Notes: generated by a model from the letters alone, not told the origin. A stretch of 64,000 nucleotides of DNA from Gillisella vitis (GCF_014204625.1 NZ_JACHLU010000014.1:1-64000); one strand, 5' to 3'. Counted from the first letter of the stretch, positions 35,412 to 45,067 are shown. Translations and numbers: made by a program.

Positions 35412-36383
35412 TTAGCGCTTGTAGCGGCTGGGAAGCACGCCTTTGGCATCGCGGAACGCCTTGCTGAAATGGCTTAGATTGTCGAAGCCAACGGCATAGG
35501 CCGCTTCAGTCACGCTGGAGCCAGCGGAAAGGAGCGTTGCAGCGACATCAAGCCGTGTCGCGCGAAGATGGGCATGAACAGACGTGCCGATTGCCAAACG
35601 AAACCCTTCCTTGAGGCGGCGCTCATTGAGGCCAACCTCACGTGCTAATCGCGCGATGGTCCAGTCGGCGCTGTAATGATTTTCTATCAAGGATAATGCG
35701 GCATGAAGCCGTGCCTGCTCCTCTTTGGTCAAGGGTTTGAGCGGCGAACCATCGGATTGGCGTGTCACGGCGTCGAGGCCGATGCTGACGGCCTCGATGG
35801 CCTTGCCATAGAGATAGGCGCGGCGCGCCAGCCCTGCACCGAATCGGCATTGCAGCACATCCGCAGCGACATTCAGGAGTTCGGTGGGAGCCTTGAAACC
35901 GATCAGGAAAATATCCTGATCTGGCAAGCTGTGCTCTGTCATGACCGCACCACCCAGCCGTGCGAGTGAAATGCCACCCAGCTTGGCGAGCAGCGGTCTT
36001 TCCACTCGAATATCCACAATGCTCAGGCGGCGGCCGGCATCGACATGATTTTCGCCGCTTGTAACCCGGTCGCAGGCGAAGAAAACGGCAGTTCCCGGCT
36101 GTATGCGCAGCGGTTTGGCACCATCGACCGACAAGGTGCCAGCGCCATCGAGAAAGATGGAAAGGGAAAAGGTCGCGGGGCCTTCTGGCCGGAACATCAG
36201 ATCCTCCGGCGGCGTGACGTCGATCGTGTAGATGGTCACATCGTCGCCGGGCTGTTCGATCCGCGTCGCTTCGCGCCAGCCAAGCTGGTCTATTTCCGCG
36301 TCAACGCAGTCCTTCCAGTTCGATGATGACGCTGCCGCAAGAAGCGTGTCCGCTTCCTTCGACGAAATCCTCGTGAGGTTCAT
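35412..36383 (-). CDS. AraC-family regulator of siderophore uptake (PchR/RhrA-like)
   Basis: A 323-residue regulator. The N-terminal half is a sensor region (FSLSIFLDGAGTLSVDG). The C-terminal AraC domain has two helix-turn-helix motifs (TIARLAREVGLNERRLKEGF and VTEAAYAVGFDNLSHFSKAF) and ends GVLPSRYKR. Start ATG 36383 follows AGGAAGAG; ATG 36401 is also in frame. It is divergent from a TonB receptor gene by about 126 bp, the layout of RhrA in rhizobactin and PchR in pyochelin systems, so it probably activates uptake when ferric siderophore is present. Confidence 0.85.
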   Translation of the reverse strand: MNLTRISSKEADTLLAAASSSNWKDCVDAEIDQLGWREATRIEQPGDDVTIYTIDVTPPEDLMFRPEGPATFSLSIFLDGAGTLSVDGAKPLRIQPGTAVFFACDRVTSGENHVDAGRRLSIVDIRVERPLLAKLGGISLARLGGAVMTEHSLPDQDIFLIGFKAPTELLNVAADVLQCRFGAGLARRAYLYGKAIEAVSIGLDAVTRQSDGSPLKPLTKEEQARLHAALSLIENHYSADWTIARLAREVGLNERRLKEGFRLAIGTSVHAHLRATRLDVAATLLSAGSSVTEAAYAVGFDNLSHFSKAFRDAKGVLPSRYKR

Positions 36384-36509
36384 CCGTTCTCTTCCTAGCA
36401 TCGGCTTTTAGTCCGGCTTCCGTCAATTTTCGTCCGGAAAACGTTAGCCTTGATATTTGGTAGATGACTATAACAGTCAAGTTTATTTCGACGGCATTGG
36501 GGGTTTAAT

Positions 36510-38558
36510 ATGGTGTGCGGCAGAAAATTGGCTTTGACGGCATCGGTGTGTTTTCTGGCGCTCTCCGGTTCGCAGTCTCGTGCGCAGGATACCGCTGGCG
36601 AGACAACGTTGGAAGCGATCACCGTGACCGCGACAAAGCGCGAGCAGGACATCGGCAAGATCGATGCCTCGATGACCGTCGTTACCGGCGAGGAACTGGC
36701 ACAGCGCGGCGTTCGGACCGTTGAGGATCTCCAGAAGGTCTTTCCTGGTGTCAGCATGGGGAATCGCGGTAATCGTATCTACTCCAACGTGACAGTGCGC
36801 GGCATTTCTTCGCCGGATTATTTCAATCCGACCGTTCAGGTCTATGTCGACGGTGTGCCGCAACTGCCCTCGACCTTTGCGCAAATGCTGACGGATGTGG
36901 AGCGCGTCGAGCTTTTGCGTGGCCCGCAGGGCACGCTGTATGGGGCCAATGCCTATGGCGGTGTGATCAACATTATCACGAAGCGCAAGACCGTGAACCG
37001 CTTCTATGTTGAAACCAACCTTTCATTGGATGAGCCTTCGGTTGAGATCGGCGGAACCTCTGTCCTGGTGCCGGACACGCTTTATTTTGACTATGCCGGG
37101 AGCTTCCGTCATTTTTCCGGCGATATAGACGATGCAACGACCGGCAAGGATGACATCAACACGTCCAATAACGGATACGGCAGGGCGGCGCTGCGCTATG
37201 CGCCGACAGGCAGTGATTTTGACGCGACCGTCAGCTATTCGAAGGAGAAGCTCCTTTCCCACGAGGAAGTGTATTCATTTCAGAACGATGTGAAGGACCG
37301 GATTTACCGAAGCGGCCTTTATGGCGATATTCCTGACCTTCGCCGCGACGTCACCACGCTTTCCGGCCAGTGGAATTACCATTTCGGTGATTTCACGCTT
37401 TCCAGCATGACCAGCTACCAGAAAAGCGATGTGGAGCGCGATTTTTCCGCCGGTGTCGGCAGCCGTTACCTGTGGCCACAGGATGACGAGACAATTTCGC
37501 AGGAACTGCGTCTGAGTTACGACGGCGATGTGTTCAGCGGTGTCGCCGGGGTCTGGTATAGTCACAATGATTTCATGGGCTGGAAGAGTGCAGTGGCTCC
37601 CTATTATGGAGCTTCAACCAATAATGTTGTGACACAAAACGCTGCCGCTTTTGGTGAAATCACCTGGCACGCGACCGAACAGCTTGATCTGACAGGGGGG
37701 CTGCGCGCAACCTACGATCACTCCAGCATCAACGCTTTCCGGGCTGACACCTACGGCACGGGCATGGGATTCAATTTCCAACGGGATGCCGAATTCACCA
37801 GCCTGCAACCAAAGTTTGCGATCGGCTATCAGTTGACGCCTGATGTACGGCTGTTTGGCGTGGTTTCTCGTGGATACAAGCCCGGGGGCTTTAACCACAG
37901 CATTTCTTCGTCCATCGATGCGGCATCCTACGGCCCCGAATCCAACTGGAATATCGAAGCCGGTGTCAAATCCACGCTTCTGGATGGCGATCTGGACCTT
38001 TCAGCGAGCGTCTACCGCATCCGCTCCTCCGACAAGCAGATTTATGTCGGCATGGTCGGCCAGCAGTTTATCCGCAATGCGGGTGAAGCCACCAGTGCTG
38101 GCATTGAACTGGAGGCGGCATGGCGCGCAACCCAAAAGCTGACGCTGACCGGCAATGCTGCCTTCGGGCGCTCATGGTTCACCGACTTCACCGATCCTTA
38201 TACGGGCACGTCCTATGACGGTAACCGGATTCCCTATGCGCCGGATGTCACCGGCCACCTGAATGTTGCCTATGTGCTGGCCGACAATCTGTTCGACGGC
38301 ACGCTGACGGGTAACGTGGCGACCAACATCTATTCGAAGAGCTGGTTCGACGAGGCCAATACCACCGGACAATCGGGTTACGCCACCTTCGATGCCAGCC
38401 TTGATTTCGCCAAGGCAGACGGGTTTTCGGCAAAGTTCTACGTCCAGAACATCGCAGACACATCCTACAAGACTTCGGGTTATGTGAATGGTGCCTATGA
38501 GCTTGGCACGCTGGGCAAGGGCCGGACTGTCGGACTGACATTGCGCAAGGAATTTTGA
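36510..38558 (+). CDS. TonB-dependent ferric siderophore receptor
   Basis: A 682-residue outer-membrane receptor. A signal peptide (KLALTASVCFLALSGSQSRA) precedes a TonB box (LEAITVTAT), a plug domain (GVRTVEDLQKVFPGVS, VERVELLRGPQGTLYG, GGVINIITK) and a 22-strand barrel that ends LTLRKEF with a terminal Phe. It binds a ferric siderophore and imports it with TonB energy. The neighbours (AraC regulator, RhtX-type permease 6 bp downstream) point to a rhizobactin/schizokinen-like or similar ligand, but no biosynthetic genes are in the window, so this may be xenosiderophore uptake. Confidence 0.9.
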   Translation: MVCGRKLALTASVCFLALSGSQSRAQDTAGETTLEAITVTATKREQDIGKIDASMTVVTGEELAQRGVRTVEDLQKVFPGVSMGNRGNRIYSNVTVRGISSPDYFNPTVQVYVDGVPQLPSTFAQMLTDVERVELLRGPQGTLYGANAYGGVINIITKRKTVNRFYVETNLSLDEPSVEIGGTSVLVPDTLYFDYAGSFRHFSGDIDDATTGKDDINTSNNGYGRAALRYAPTGSDFDATVSYSKEKLLSHEEVYSFQNDVKDRIYRSGLYGDIPDLRRDVTTLSGQWNYHFGDFTLSSMTSYQKSDVERDFSAGVGSRYLWPQDDETISQELRLSYDGDVFSGVAGVWYSHNDFMGWKSAVAPYYGASTNNVVTQNAAAFGEITWHATEQLDLTGGLRATYDHSSINAFRADTYGTGMGFNFQRDAEFTSLQPKFAIGYQLTPDVRLFGVVSRGYKPGGFNHSISSSIDAASYGPESNWNIEAGVKSTLLDGDLDLSASVYRIRSSDKQIYVGMVGQQFIRNAGEATSAGIELEAAWRATQKLTLTGNAAFGRSWFTDFTDPYTGTSYDGNRIPYAPDVTGHLNVAYVLADNLFDGTLTGNVATNIYSKSWFDEANTTGQSGYATFDASLDFAKADGFSAKFYVQNIADTSYKTSGYVNGAYELGTLGKGRTVGLTLRKEF

Positions 38559-38564
38559 GCAGCC

Positions 38565-39800
38565 ATGCGCGCGCCTTCCACACTGTCTCTTTCGCGTCTT
38601 CTGGTCGCCTCAGGTGGCATCTACACAGCCCAAAGTCTGGTCGGTGGATTGACCTTTCTGGGTGTCCCTGCCGTGCTGCGGGCTGAAAATGTGGCGCTTG
38701 ACCGGATCGGCCTCGTTTCGCTGGCAATGCTGATCTGGGCCTTGAAGTTTCTGTGGTCCGGTCCGGTTGAGCGGTGGCGTATCGGCGTAGGCGGACGCCG
38801 CCGTTCGCGCATTCTGATCCTTGTCGGTGAGGTGGTCGTGGTCCTGGCACTCATCGGCCTGGGCTTTGCGGGAAAGGTGGATTTTGCGGTTATTCTCGGC
38901 CTGCTGTTGCTGATGGCGCTGGCATCGGCCACGGTGGACATCGCCTGTGACGCCTTTCTGATCGAACAGTTTCCGGAAAACCGCCGAGGACTGGCCAATG
39001 TGGCGCAGGTTGGTGGCGGCTATCTCGGCATGATCTTCAGTAGCGGTTTGTTCGTGGCCGCCTATGCCGCATTCGGTTGGCTGGCTGCGTGCCTGGTTCT
39101 GGCTGGGCTCGTTCTTTTGCTGTCAATGCCGATAGTGACGGTTCATGAGGCCGTCATGCCCACAACACCGCTCAACGCGCCCGGGTTACTGAATGCATTG
39201 CGGCGGCCTGACATTCGCCTGGGCATCGTTATGGTGATCGGGTTCGAACTGGGCGGGCGACTGGCGCAGGCTTTGGCCGGGCCGTTTCTGGTCGATGCTG
39301 GCTTGCCGCTTGCAACGCTCGGCCTGCTGAACGGGCTTGGTGGCGTGGTCGCGGGGCTGGCAGGCACCGCGATCGGCGGCACACTTGCGCACCGACTTGG
39401 TGCGGTCAAGTCCATGCTGCTGATTGCCGGTTTGCACATCGCTTCGCTTGGTGCCCTTGCCGGTGCCGTGGCGCTTGCGCACGGCCATCTTGCTCTTCTG
39501 GTCTGCCTGTTTATCGTTGAAAGCGCAGTGATGGCGGCCGGGTTCGTCATCAGCTACGCGCGGCTGATGGCGCTCGCCTCGCCAAGCCAGCCGGGTGTCG
39601 ATTTCACGCTTTTCCAATGTGCCAGCGCAATCACCGCCGCAATCTGCGGCATGATGAGTGCAACGCTGGCCTCACAGGTGGGGTATACCATGACCTTTGC
39701 TTCAGCCACCATGCTGACGGTGATCGTTCCGCCTTTGCTGCTCCTGTTAGAGCATCGGCTGAAAAGTGGGAACCGGTTTTCAGATAAATCCGATGCGTAA
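38565..39800 (+). CDS. RhtX/FptX-family siderophore permease
   Basis: A 411-residue major-facilitator protein with about 12 membrane segments. SGGIYTAQSLVGGLTFLGVP and DIACDAFLIEQFPENRRG are typical of RhtX/FptX, single-component inner-membrane permeases for rhizobactin 1021 and pyochelin. It starts 6 bp after the TonB receptor and shares its operon. The last dozen residues (HRLKSGNRFSDKSDA) are encoded by a family B repeat, whose GCGTAA supplies the stop, so the native C-terminus has been replaced by repeat-encoded sequence. Confidence 0.88.
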   Translation: MRAPSTLSLSRLLVASGGIYTAQSLVGGLTFLGVPAVLRAENVALDRIGLVSLAMLIWALKFLWSGPVERWRIGVGGRRRSRILILVGEVVVVLALIGLGFAGKVDFAVILGLLLLMALASATVDIACDAFLIEQFPENRRGLANVAQVGGGYLGMIFSSGLFVAAYAAFGWLAACLVLAGLVLLLSMPIVTVHEAVMPTTPLNAPGLLNALRRPDIRLGIVMVIGFELGGRLAQALAGPFLVDAGLPLATLGLLNGLGGVVAGLAGTAIGGTLAHRLGAVKSMLLIAGLHIASLGALAGAVALAHGHLALLVCLFIVESAVMAAGFVISYARLMALASPSQPGVDFTLFQCASAITAAICGMMSATLASQVGYTMTFASATMLTVIVPPLLLLLEHRLKSGNRFSDKSDA

Positions 39801-39849
39801 ACAAAAACTGAGAGCATCGCACCGATTCCGATTTTCGGTCCGATGCTCT
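39749..39849 (+). repeat. Complete family B palindromic repeat
   Basis: AGAGCATCGGCTGAAAAGTG to GGTCCGATGCTCT. The outer arms AGAGCATCGG / CCGATGCTCT are inverted complements and a second internal hairpin is present. It spans the 3' end of the siderophore permease gene and the following gap. Confidence 0.8.
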
Positions 39850-39879
39850 GGCACACCGCCTGAAGAAAGGAACGTCATC

Positions 39880-41055
39880 ATGACCAGACCGCTTGCAGTG
39901 ATTGTTGGCGCAGGTGTCGCCGGTCTTGCCACCGCCTGGTGGCTGGACAAGGCCGGTTGGCGCTCACTCGTGGTTGAACGAGCAACGGGGCTACGCCAGA
40001 ACGGTTACATGCTCGGCCTGTCCGGTCTTGGTTTCGAGACCGCCAGCCGCATGGGCCTCATCGAAGCGCTGGAGGCTGTGTCATACCACATCGATGAGAA
40101 TGTCTATAAAGACAGCAAGGGGCGTGAACTGCTGCGATTGCGGTATCGAGACTTCATTCGTGATCTTCCTTATCTCGCCATACGCCGGAACGATCTCGTG
40201 CGGGCACTGGCCGAAAACCTGCCCGGCACGGCTGAAATCCGTTTCGGCGAAACGGTATCCAGTTTCGAGGACAAGGGTTCTCACGTTGACGTTGCTCTGG
40301 CTGGTGGCGAGACCGTGGCAGCAGAGCTGTTGATCGGTGCCGACGGCTTTCGCTCGCATACGAGGCAGGCGTTATTCGGGCCGGATGGCGCGTGCCTTCA
40401 GCCGCTCGGCTATTATTTTTCGGTCTATGACGTTGATGCCCCGAAAGATTTCGACAGCGATTTTGTCTCCTATGCGGAACCGGGACATCTCGCCGAATAC
40501 TATGCGCTTCACAACGGGCGTCTCGCCGCCATGCATGTGTGGCGCGACGGGCGTAGCGGATTGGAACGAACACCGGACAAGGTGGCTTTGCTCAAAAGCG
40601 TGAGTGCGGATAGCCACCCCCAGGTCCGTACCCTTCTTGATCATGCCGAGAGCACGGATGCCCCCATCATCATCGACAGCCTGACCATGGTCGACCTGCC
40701 ACGCTGGTCAAAGGGCAGGGTTCTGCTCGCAGGAGATGCTGCGCATTGCCTGACGCTGATTTCAGGGCAGGGGGCCGGCATGGCGCTTGCCTCTGCGGAA
40801 ATGCTGGCGCAAGCGTTGAAAGAGGGTGGCGATCTGAGCGATGCCCTTGCGCGTCATGAAGCGTGTCTGCGGCCGATCATTGCGCGTCTTCAAGCCAGAA
40901 GTCGTAAAATGGCGGCGATTTTTATCCCGCAGAGCCGGTTTGCTTTCCGCCTCCGCAATTTCGTGATGCGCCACATGCCGCGCTCCTGGCTTGGACGGTA
41001 TTTCAGCAGTGCAATCCGCTCTGAAATTAAACTGGCAAAAATGCAGTCGAACTGA
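39880..41055 (+). CDS. FAD-dependent monooxygenase (UbiH/PHBH-type)
   Basis: A 391-residue flavoprotein. The FAD dinucleotide fold is GAGVAGLATAWWLDKAGW followed by VVER. The second motif is LIGADGFRSHTRQ and the third is VLLAGDAAHCLTL. These define class A flavin monooxygenases that hydroxylate aromatic or polyketide-like substrates with NAD(P)H. ATG 39880 has AAAGGAACG upstream; the open frame upstream is the family B repeat. It follows the siderophore permease after a repeat, so an iron-release or siderophore-degradation role is possible but unproven. Confidence 0.82.
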   Translation: MTRPLAVIVGAGVAGLATAWWLDKAGWRSLVVERATGLRQNGYMLGLSGLGFETASRMGLIEALEAVSYHIDENVYKDSKGRELLRLRYRDFIRDLPYLAIRRNDLVRALAENLPGTAEIRFGETVSSFEDKGSHVDVALAGGETVAAELLIGADGFRSHTRQALFGPDGACLQPLGYYFSVYDVDAPKDFDSDFVSYAEPGHLAEYYALHNGRLAAMHVWRDGRSGLERTPDKVALLKSVSADSHPQVRTLLDHAESTDAPIIIDSLTMVDLPRWSKGRVLLAGDAAHCLTLISGQGAGMALASAEMLAQALKEGGDLSDALARHEACLRPIIARLQARSRKMAAIFIPQSRFAFRLRNFVMRHMPRSWLGRYFSSAIRSEIKLAKMQSN

Positions 41056-41084
41056 ACACGTGCACGGTCGCATTCACTCGCAGG

Positions 41085-41112
41085 AAATGCGCGGTCCTGC
41101 TACCGCGCATTT
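41085..41112. terminator. Bidirectional terminator
   Basis: AAATGCGCGGT-CCTGCT-ACCGCGCATTT: an 11-bp perfect stem with flanking A and T runs, between the convergent monooxygenase and DJ-1/PfpI genes. Confidence 0.8.
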
Positions 41113-41118
41113 TGACAA

Positions 41119-41796
41119 TCAGCGCAACTGTGCGAGCAGCGCCTTGGCAACACCTTCGCTACTCGCCGGGTTTTGGCCCGTCACCAGTTTACCGTCTTCG
41201 ACAATGAAGGGTGCCCAGTCGGGGCCTTTGCGATAATCGGCACCTTGGGCAATGAAGGTATCCTCGATCAGGAAGGGCACAACATCAGTCAATTCCACCC
41301 CTGCTTCTTCACCATTGGTAAAACCGGCGACAGTGCGTCCCTTGACGATGGGGTCGCCATTTGCGGCCTTGACGTTTTTAAGTACGCCGGGCGCGTGGCA
41401 TACAAAGCCAATGGGCTTACCAGCCCGATCGAAGCTTTCGATCAGGGCAATTGAGGTTTGACTTTCTGTCAGATCCCACAGCGGGCCATGGCCGCCCGGA
41501 TAGAACAGTGTGTCGAAATCCTCCTGTTGCACGGTGTCCAGCCTGACTGTATTGGCCAGAACGGCCTGTGCGGCTGGATCGGCCTTGAAGCGGTGCGTCA
41601 ACTCGGTCTGGAACTCTGGCAAGTCGCTTTTGGGATCGAGCGGTGGCTGACCACCCGCTGGCGATGCAACTGTAATCTCAGCGCCCGCATCCAGAAACGT
41701 GAAATAGGGGGCTGCAAACTCCTCCAGCCAGAAACCAGTCTTCTTGCCGGTATTGCCGAGAGCGTCATGGCTGGTCAGAACCATTAGAACTTTCAT
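41119..41796 (-). CDS. DJ-1/PfpI family protein (Hsp31-like)
   Basis: A 225-residue cytosolic protein of the class I amidotransferase-like fold. The nucleophile elbow is GFVCHAPG with the reactive Cys, and DTLFYPGGHGPLWDL is the conserved glycine loop. Length and the HDALGNTGKKTGFWLEE start match Hsp31-like glyoxalase III/deglycase members. ATG 41796 has GGAG 8 nt upstream. It lies among aldehyde dehydrogenase and Ohr genes, suggesting a response to reactive carbonyls and peroxides. Confidence 0.85.
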   Translation of the reverse strand: MKVLMVLTSHDALGNTGKKTGFWLEEFAAPYFTFLDAGAEITVASPAGGQPPLDPKSDLPEFQTELTHRFKADPAAQAVLANTVRLDTVQQEDFDTLFYPGGHGPLWDLTESQTSIALIESFDRAGKPIGFVCHAPGVLKNVKAANGDPIVKGRTVAGFTNGEEAGVELTDVVPFLIEDTFIAQGADYRKGPDWAPFIVEDGKLVTGQNPASSEGVAKALLAQLR

Positions 41797-41834
41797 GATC
41801 AAGTCTCCATTTTTTGATAATCGAAGCTATTGCT

Positions 41835-41937
41835 GAGAGTTTGTCAGGGAAAAGCGAAAGTCTGGTTTTCCGATAAGACAAACGAAAACAAAGAAATCTG
41901 GTGTCTGTCTGGTGCAATCTGAACCTGACAGACTTCA
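41835..41937 (+). repeat. Palindromic repeat, family A copy
   Basis: GAGAGTTTGTCAGGGAAAAG start, GACAAACGAAAACAAAG core, TGTCTG..CAATCTGAACCTGACAGAC end. It lies between two minus-strand genes. Confidence 0.75.
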
Positions 41938-41955
41938 GGGTAACAGGATTTTATG

Positions 41956-43374
41956 TCAGGATTGGCCACTCAAGGCTTTTTCCAATGCCGACTGTTTTTC
42001 GGCATAGGGTGCCCGCAGGCGAATGCCGCTGGCACCGCCAGCCCCCTGCACAACAACCGGACGAAAATGACTAAAGCGGCGGAAGCCATGCACACCGTGA
42101 TAGGCACCAATGCCGGATGCGCCAACTCCACCGAACGGCAGCGCATCGATGCTGGCGTGCAGCATGATGTCGTTTATCACCAGCGCGCCAGACGTGACGC
42201 CTTTGGCGAAGCGCTCGCGCGAGGCTTGATCGTTGCTGAAAAGATAAGCAGCAAGGGGACGATCATGCGCAGTAATATGGTTGATCGCGGTGCTCAGCGA
42301 CGGCACTGTCATAATGGGCAACAGGGGACCAAAGATCTCCTCCTGCATCACACGCATTGTATCGTTTACGCCCAGCAGCAGAACCGGTGCGATTTTGCGG
42401 CTCTCTGCGCAGTGAAAGGGTTCACCTTCCGGTGCCAGAGGAACAGCGGTGGCCCCCTTGGCTTCAGCATCCGCGATCAGGGCCATCAGGCGTTCGTAAT
42501 GACGCGGTGCAATCAACGAGGTGTAATCTGGATTGGTCTGAATGGTTGGGAATGTCCGCGTCATGAAGGCGCGCGCACTGGCCACGAAGCCATCCACCGC
42601 CGCCTCGGGCAGCATGACATAATCTGGCGACAGGCAAATCTGCCCCGCATTGAAGGTCTTGACCGTCAGCGTGCGTTCTGCTGCCGTTGTGATGTCAAAG
42701 CCCTCATCTATAACCACGGGGCATTTGCCACCAAGCTCGAGCGTGACGGGCACCAGGTTGTCCGCTGCGGCCCGCATCACGATCTTGCCAACCTGCGTGC
42801 TGCCGGTGAACACGAGATGGTCGAACGGTAGCGCCGTAAAGGCGCTGGCAACATCAGGCCCACCAATGACCACACCCAGTTCGTTGGCATCAAAGCTTGC
42901 ACCGATCAGATCAGCGACAAGATCGGCGGTACGCGGTGTGAACTCCGACGGTTTGATCAGCGCGGTATTCCCGGCAGCAAACACACCGGCCAATGGAGCA
43001 AAGGCAAGATTGAGGGGGAAATTCCAAGGCGATACAATTCCCACAACGCCGAGGGGCTGAGGTTCGATCCAGGCTTGGACCTCCTGATCCAGACCTGTCA
43101 CGTCCTCGCGGGCCATCCAGGTTTCGAGCTGAGCCGCGCTATGGCGCAGGCCTGCCGCGGTCGTGGCAATATCCGCCGTCAAGGTATGATAAATGGCCCT
43201 GTTGCCAAAATCGGCGCTGATTGCCCGGGCCAGTGCGTCACGATTTTCGATGAGCAAACGGGCCGCCCGCTCCAGACGATCACGACGTAAGCCCGCGGTG
43301 GCTGGCCCCGCAGCCAGATGCGCCCGCTTCATCGAGTGAAGAATGCCACCCAGCTCTGTGCTCATATCCGTCAT
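41956..43374 (-). CDS. Aldehyde dehydrogenase (coniferyl-aldehyde-dehydrogenase-like)
   Basis: A 472-residue NAD(P)-dependent aldehyde dehydrogenase. NFPLNLAFAPLAG and FTGSTQVGK bind the cofactor, TLELGGKCP carries the general base Glu and NAGQICLSPDY the catalytic Cys. The short N-terminus and INDIMLHASIDALPFGG region resemble coniferyl aldehyde dehydrogenases, which oxidise aromatic aldehydes. ATG 43374 has AGGATACC upstream; the frame upstream of it is translated repeat DNA and is rejected as the start. Confidence 0.87.
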   Translation of the reverse strand: MTDMSTELGGILHSMKRAHLAAGPATAGLRRDRLERAARLLIENRDALARAISADFGNRAIYHTLTADIATTAAGLRHSAAQLETWMAREDVTGLDQEVQAWIEPQPLGVVGIVSPWNFPLNLAFAPLAGVFAAGNTALIKPSEFTPRTADLVADLIGASFDANELGVVIGGPDVASAFTALPFDHLVFTGSTQVGKIVMRAAADNLVPVTLELGGKCPVVIDEGFDITTAAERTLTVKTFNAGQICLSPDYVMLPEAAVDGFVASARAFMTRTFPTIQTNPDYTSLIAPRHYERLMALIADAEAKGATAVPLAPEGEPFHCAESRKIAPVLLLGVNDTMRVMQEEIFGPLLPIMTVPSLSTAINHITAHDRPLAAYLFSNDQASRERFAKGVTSGALVINDIMLHASIDALPFGGVGASGIGAYHGVHGFRRFSHFRPVVVQGAGGASGIRLRAPYAEKQSALEKALSGQS

Positions 43375-43391
43375 TTTTGGTATCCTCAAGC

Positions 43392-43491
43392 TAGAGTTTG
43401 TCAGGGAAAACTGAAATCCGGTTTTCCCGAAAGACAAACGAGAACAAAGAAATAGAGGGTCTCTCCGGTTCAATCTGAACCTGACGGACTC
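43392..43491 (+). repeat. Palindromic repeat, family A copy
   Basis: TAGAGTTTGTCAGGGAAAAC to GTTCAATCTGAACCTGACGG. It lies directly upstream of the aldehyde dehydrogenase start, separating it from the Ohr gene. Confidence 0.75.
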
Positions 43492-43573
43492 CCGTGTATC
43501 GACCCAAACGAGGTTTCAGCCGGGTTTGGAAAAATCGATGTATAAACAAAATAGAATGGACGAAATGAAAGCG

Positions 43574-43999
43574 TCACGGCGTCAGTGTCAGGCTTATGTC
43601 GACATTGCCGCGCAACGCATTGGAATAGGGGCAAACATGGTGGGCGGTTTCGATCAGTGCCTGCGCTTCGGCGCGATCCATGGCTGGAATGTCGATGCTC
43701 AGGGCAGCCGATATGCCAAAGCCGCCGTCAGGCCGGGGACCAATGCCGATGGTTGCCGTGACCGATGTATCTGCCGCAAGTGCGATCTTCTGGGAGGCTG
43801 CCACGTTTTTCATCGCCGAGAGGAAGCAGGCTGAATAGCCCGCAGCAAAGAGCTGCTCTGGATTGTTGCCATGGCCCTTGCCGCCAAGCTCAATTGGCAA
43901 GTCCAGCCACACATTGAGCGAACCGTCCGAGGTGCGGGCACGTCCGTCTCGCCCGCCGGAGGCTGTGGCAGACGTGGTATAAAGGGTCTTTGTCAGCAT
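43574..43999 (-). CDS. ohr: Organic hydroperoxide resistance protein Ohr (OsmC family)
   Basis: A 141-residue thiol peroxidase. Both catalytic cysteines are present (AAGYSACFLSAM and HHVCPYSNA), with the Ohr-typical GNNPEQLFAAG loop and a TVTATIGIG strand. It reduces organic hydroperoxides, using lipoylated partners in known members. ATG 43999 has GGAATTTTACG upstream. It is divergent from a LysR regulator rather than the usual MarR-type OhrR, so the mode of control may be different. Confidence 0.9.
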   Translation of the reverse strand: MLTKTLYTTSATASGGRDGRARTSDGSLNVWLDLPIELGGKGHGNNPEQLFAAGYSACFLSAMKNVAASQKIALAADTSVTATIGIGPRPDGGFGISAALSIDIPAMDRAEAQALIETAHHVCPYSNALRGNVDISLTLTP

Positions 44000-44109
44000 C
44001 GTAAAATTCCTTGAGAGCATCAATTGTCTGCCACTGTTTCTACACCTGATTTTATGTGCTGACTCACAAGACGCTTGCTTTTTGCCATCAAAAATCTGAT
44101 AGCTCGCTT

Positions 44110-45009
44110 ATGTCTCTTGTTCGCCTTCGTAGTTTTGTTGAGGTTTATCGTCTGCGCTCGCTCTCGGCCGCGGCACGCAGCCTCAGTCTTACGCAGTCCA
44201 ACGTTTCCCAGCATATTGCCGGTCTGGAAGTGGCTCTGGGTCGTAAGTTGTTCGAGCGCGTGGCCCGCGGCGTTGTCCCGACACGTGCGGCCGAAGAACT
44301 TGCGGCCGACCTTGGCGATCATCTGGACGTATCAGAACAGGCGCTGGCCAAGGCGCGCGCGCGATCTTCGGAGCTCTCCGGCGCAATCCGTATCATCGGA
44401 CATGCCGATTTCATGGCTGAAGTCCTCACCCTGCATCTGCCAAAATTGGTGGATGCCGGAATGCGCATCCGCTTGCAGCCAGCGAACCGTGACATGGTGC
44501 AACAGATGTTGGTCGAGGGCGATTTTGATCTTGGTATCTCAGCTTATCCTATCACCGACACACGTTTGCGTACGGAGTTGATCCGGCAAGAGCCGGTGCT
44601 GGCCGTTGCTGCACCCGCCGTTGCCGAGCGGATCGCTGCTGCTCCCAGCCTGTCGGAAGGACTGCGACGCGAAGCAATGCTTTCCTACAGCCTCGACCTA
44701 CCCCTTATTGATGTCTGGCTGGCCGGAAACGGTCTTAATGACGTTCAGGCGTCACCGTCTGTTACCAGCCCTGATCTGCGTGTCTTGCGCAATCTGCTGC
44801 TGGGCGGAATGGGATGGTCGATCATGCCACGCTATCTATGTCAGACAGCCATAGACCAGGGGGAACTCCGCATTATTGCGCCACCGCATCGGGCGATGAC
44901 CAACAGCTACTGGCTCGTTTGGCAATTGACGGCCCTGCGTCATCCTCGAATAGCGTATGCACGGCAGATTCTGTTGCGCGAGCTTCAGGAGCGGTCTTCC
45001 GCAAGGTAA
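44110..45009 (+). CDS. LysR-family transcriptional regulator
   Basis: A 299-residue regulator. The N-terminal winged helix (FVEVYRLRSLSAAARSLSLTQSNVSQHIAGLE) is followed by a substrate-binding effector domain (GAIRIIGHADFMAEVL, RNLLLGGMGWSIMP). It starts at ATG 44110, where homology to the family begins; GTG 44056 is possible. It is divergent from ohr and faces the aldehyde dehydrogenase/DJ-1 genes, which are its likely targets. Confidence 0.88.
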   Translation: MSLVRLRSFVEVYRLRSLSAAARSLSLTQSNVSQHIAGLEVALGRKLFERVARGVVPTRAAEELAADLGDHLDVSEQALAKARARSSELSGAIRIIGHADFMAEVLTLHLPKLVDAGMRIRLQPANRDMVQQMLVEGDFDLGISAYPITDTRLRTELIRQEPVLAVAAPAVAERIAAAPSLSEGLRREAMLSYSLDLPLIDVWLAGNGLNDVQASPSVTSPDLRVLRNLLLGGMGWSIMPRYLCQTAIDQGELRIIAPPHRAMTNSYWLVWQLTALRHPRIAYARQILLRELQERSSAR

Positions 45010-45067
45010 AAAGCATCACCGCCGAGGTGACATAACAACGCTTGATGTGCACGCTCCTGAAACGCTA

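Noticed and set aside
41953-42831. 292-codon plus-strand frame
   Set aside because: Antisense to the aldehyde dehydrogenase, which has both catalytic residues.
43375-43473. N-terminal extension of the aldehyde dehydrogenase
   Set aside because: The added residues are encoded by a family A repeat; ATG 43374 has its own ribosome site.
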